A stretch of 6,594 nt of DNA, from contig SMXR01000102.1 of NCBI GenBank assembly GCA_004356215.1, forward strand, positions 1 through 6,594. Reading direction: 5' to 3'. A program made the translations under genes and the position numbers. Source of the stretch: Alphaproteobacteria bacterium (lineage in GTDB: Bacteria > Pseudomonadota > Alphaproteobacteria > Sphingomonadales > SMXR01). This document shows positions 5,048 through 6,594 of the stretch, piece after piece. Numbering within the stretch: the stretch's first letter is position 1; each line of letters begins with the position of its first letter. The notes beneath the pieces are model-generated. The model did no database searches. It had not been told where the DNA came from and saw only the letters and a list, made by a program, of their open reading frames with translations.

Positions 5048-6594
5048 ATGGCGAAGGTGTTTTTAAGCGATATAGAAATCGCGCGCGCAAACAAGATGCA
5101 AAAAATCGACAAAATTGCTGAAAAACTGGATATACCCGAAACCGGTTTGCATCACTTCGGCCGCCACAAGGCCAAGGTCACTTTTGATCAGATGGAGGCC
5201 CTCCAGTCACGTCCCGACGGGAAGATCATCCTGGTGTCGGCGATCACACCGACCCCCGCGGGAGAGGGCAAGACAACCACATCTGTTGGTTTGGGTGACG
5301 CGTTACAGAAAATTGGCAAGAGCGTTGCTATTTGCATACGGGAAGCATCAATGGGCCCGTGTTTTGGTATGAAGGGTGGCGCCGCCGGCGGCGGCCAGGC
5401 CCAGGTTGTCCCGATGGAAGAAATCAATTTGCATTTCACAGGTGATATGCACGCCATTACCGCCGCGAACAACCTGTTGGCGGCAATGGTTGACAATCAT
5501 ATATACTGGTCGAACAAAGAAGCCCTTGATCCCAGGCGCATCACTGTGCGGCGCGCGGTTGATATGAATGACCGGGCGCTTCGTGAAATTACCAACTCGT
5601 TGGGCGGCGTAGCCAACGGTTTCCCACGCTCCGATGGTTTTGATATCACCGCCGCATCCGAGGTCATGGCGGTCTTTTGTTTGGCATCAGACCTGGGTGA
5701 TTTGAAACGACGTTTGGGAAATATTATAATCGGCTACACCCGAAATCGCGTACCCGTCCGTGCCTCATCGATTAAGGCGGATGGCGCCATGACCGTTTTG
5801 TTGAAAGAGGCGTTCCAGCCGAATCTTGTACAGACATTGGAAAAGACTCCGGCGTTTATCCACGGCGGGCCTTTCGGCAATATTGCCCATGGATGCAATA
5901 GCATAATCGCCACCAAAACCGCGTTAAAGACGGCTGATTATGTGGTGACCGAGGCTGGTTTTGGCTCTGACCTCGGGGTCGAAAAATTTGTCAATATTAA
6001 GTGTCGCAAGGCAGGTATTGAACCCAGTGTGATTGTACTGGTTGCAACCGTGCGCGCCCTGAAATCACATGGCGGGGTCGAAAAGGGTGACTTGGCAAAA
6101 GAAAACGTTGCGGCCCTGATCAAGGGCGGAGACAACCTCGCTCATCACATTGCAAATGTTAAGGCCTTTGGTGTGCCGGTCGTTGTGGCGCTTAACCGCT
6201 TCCTTTCGGATACCAATGCCGAGGTGGCTGCGGTTAACCAATTGTGCGCCGAAAATAATGCTGAGGTAGTTGAATGCACCCACTGGGAACACGGCGGCGC
6301 GGGGGCCGAGACCCTGGCGCATAAAGTGGTTGATTTGATCGATAATGCCGGACCTTCCAAGTTCCGGCTGACCTATCCGGATAAAATGGGTTTGTGGAAT
6401 AAGGTGCGTACCGTGGCCCAGAACGTCTACGGGGCGCAGGGCATCATTGGCGATAAATCCGTTCGCAAGGCATTTGAAGCGGCAGAAGCCAACGGGTTTG
6501 GGAAATACCCGGTTTGTATTGCCAAAACCCAGTATTCGTTCTCAAGCGATCCAAACCTGAAAGGCACGGGCACCTCTCTTCTACTTCCAATTCG
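5048..6594 (+). CDS. fhs: Formate--tetrahydrofolate ligase, 3' end beyond window
   Basis: This enzyme (EC 6.3.4.3) joins formate to tetrahydrofolate with ATP to give 10-formyl-THF, feeding purine, formyl-methionine and serine/C1 metabolism; it works as a cytosolic homotetramer in the family. The frame is open without a stop for 515 codons to the window edge; the family is usually about 555-560 residues, so some 40-45 C-terminal residues are missing by truncation of the window, not by mutation. Visible features are the ATP P-loop TPTPAGEGKTTT (67-78), the family signature around REASMGPCFGMKGGAAGG (98-115) followed by VVPMEEINLHFTGDMHAI, the second signature VATVRALKSHGG (332-343), and KTQYSFSSDP near the end. 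The signature residue that I remember as usually Tyr is Q117 here. GAGGAG (5036-5041) sits 6 nt before the ATG. The formate dehydrogenase upstream competes for the same formate; the 363-bp gap argues against tight co-transcription. Confidence 0.97.
   Translation, partial: MAKVFLSDIEIARANKMQKIDKIAEKLDIPETGLHHFGRHKAKVTFDQMEALQSRPDGKIILVSAITPTPAGEGKTTTSVGLGDALQKIGKSVAICIREASMGPCFGMKGGAAGGGQAQVVPMEEINLHFTGDMHAITAANNLLAAMVDNHIYWSNKEALDPRRITVRRAVDMNDRALREITNSLGGVANGFPRSDGFDITAASEVMAVFCLASDLGDLKRRLGNIIIGYTRNRVPVRASSIKADGAMTVLLKEAFQPNLVQTLEKTPAFIHGGPFGNIAHGCNSIIATKTALKTADYVVTEAGFGSDLGVEKFVNIKCRKAGIEPSVIVLVATVRALKSHGGVEKGDLAKENVAALIKGGDNLAHHIANVKAFGVPVVVALNRFLSDTNAEVAAVNQLCAENNAEVVECTHWEHGGAGAETLAHKVVDLIDNAGPSKFRLTYPDKMGLWNKVRTVAQNVYGAQGIIGDKSVRKAFEAAEANGFGKYPVCIAKTQYSFSSDPNLKGTGTSLLLPI

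Noticed and set aside
5115..5567. Plus-strand alternative frames at 5115-5372 and 5376-5567
   Set aside because: They are out-of-frame readings of formate-THF ligase, whose own frame is uninterrupted from 5048 to the window end and carries all family motifs.

Overview
This 6.6 kb window is ordinary, compact bacterial chromosome. It carries five protein-coding genes and no insertion sequences, CRISPR repeats, tRNA or rRNA genes that I can see. The gene content fits a proteobacterium and most likely an alphaproteobacterium. The reasons are a single-subunit NAD-dependent formate dehydrogenase that I recall as very close to the Pseudomonas sp. 101 enzyme, a CckA-like hybrid kinase with an HDFNN H-box, and purple-bacterial Shine-Dalgarno sites. 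The taxonomic call is an inference from remembered family features, not from a search.

Layout, left to right. (1) A minus-strand gene for a secreted histidine phosphatase (RHA/GHS motifs, signal peptide) is divergent from (2) a plus-strand MscS-type small-conductance mechanosensitive channel, with about 150 bp of shared upstream DNA. The channel gene is closed by a strong GC hairpin with a UUCG loop and a T run. (3) After an AT-rich gap comes a soluble hybrid histidine kinase with the order degenerate receiver, HisKA/HATPase_c, canonical receiver. (4) Next is an NAD-dependent formate dehydrogenase with all catalytic residues in place, isolated between two long non-coding gaps. (5) Last is a formate-tetrahydrofolate ligase, open at its 3' end and cut off by the window edge.

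The biological theme of the right half is the formate branch point of one-carbon metabolism. Formate dehydrogenase burns formate to CO2 and yields NADH. Formate-tetrahydrofolate ligase spends ATP to load the same formate onto tetrahydrofolate as 10-formyl-THF. The left half is envelope and signalling housekeeping with no visible link to it. I do not see a previously undescribed system. The points most worth a second look are the N-terminal pseudo-receiver of the kinase, which has lost its phosphoacceptor and switch residues; its start without a Shine-Dalgarno site; the formate dehydrogenase sitting alone with shifted codon choice; and the two long non-coding leaders in the formate region.
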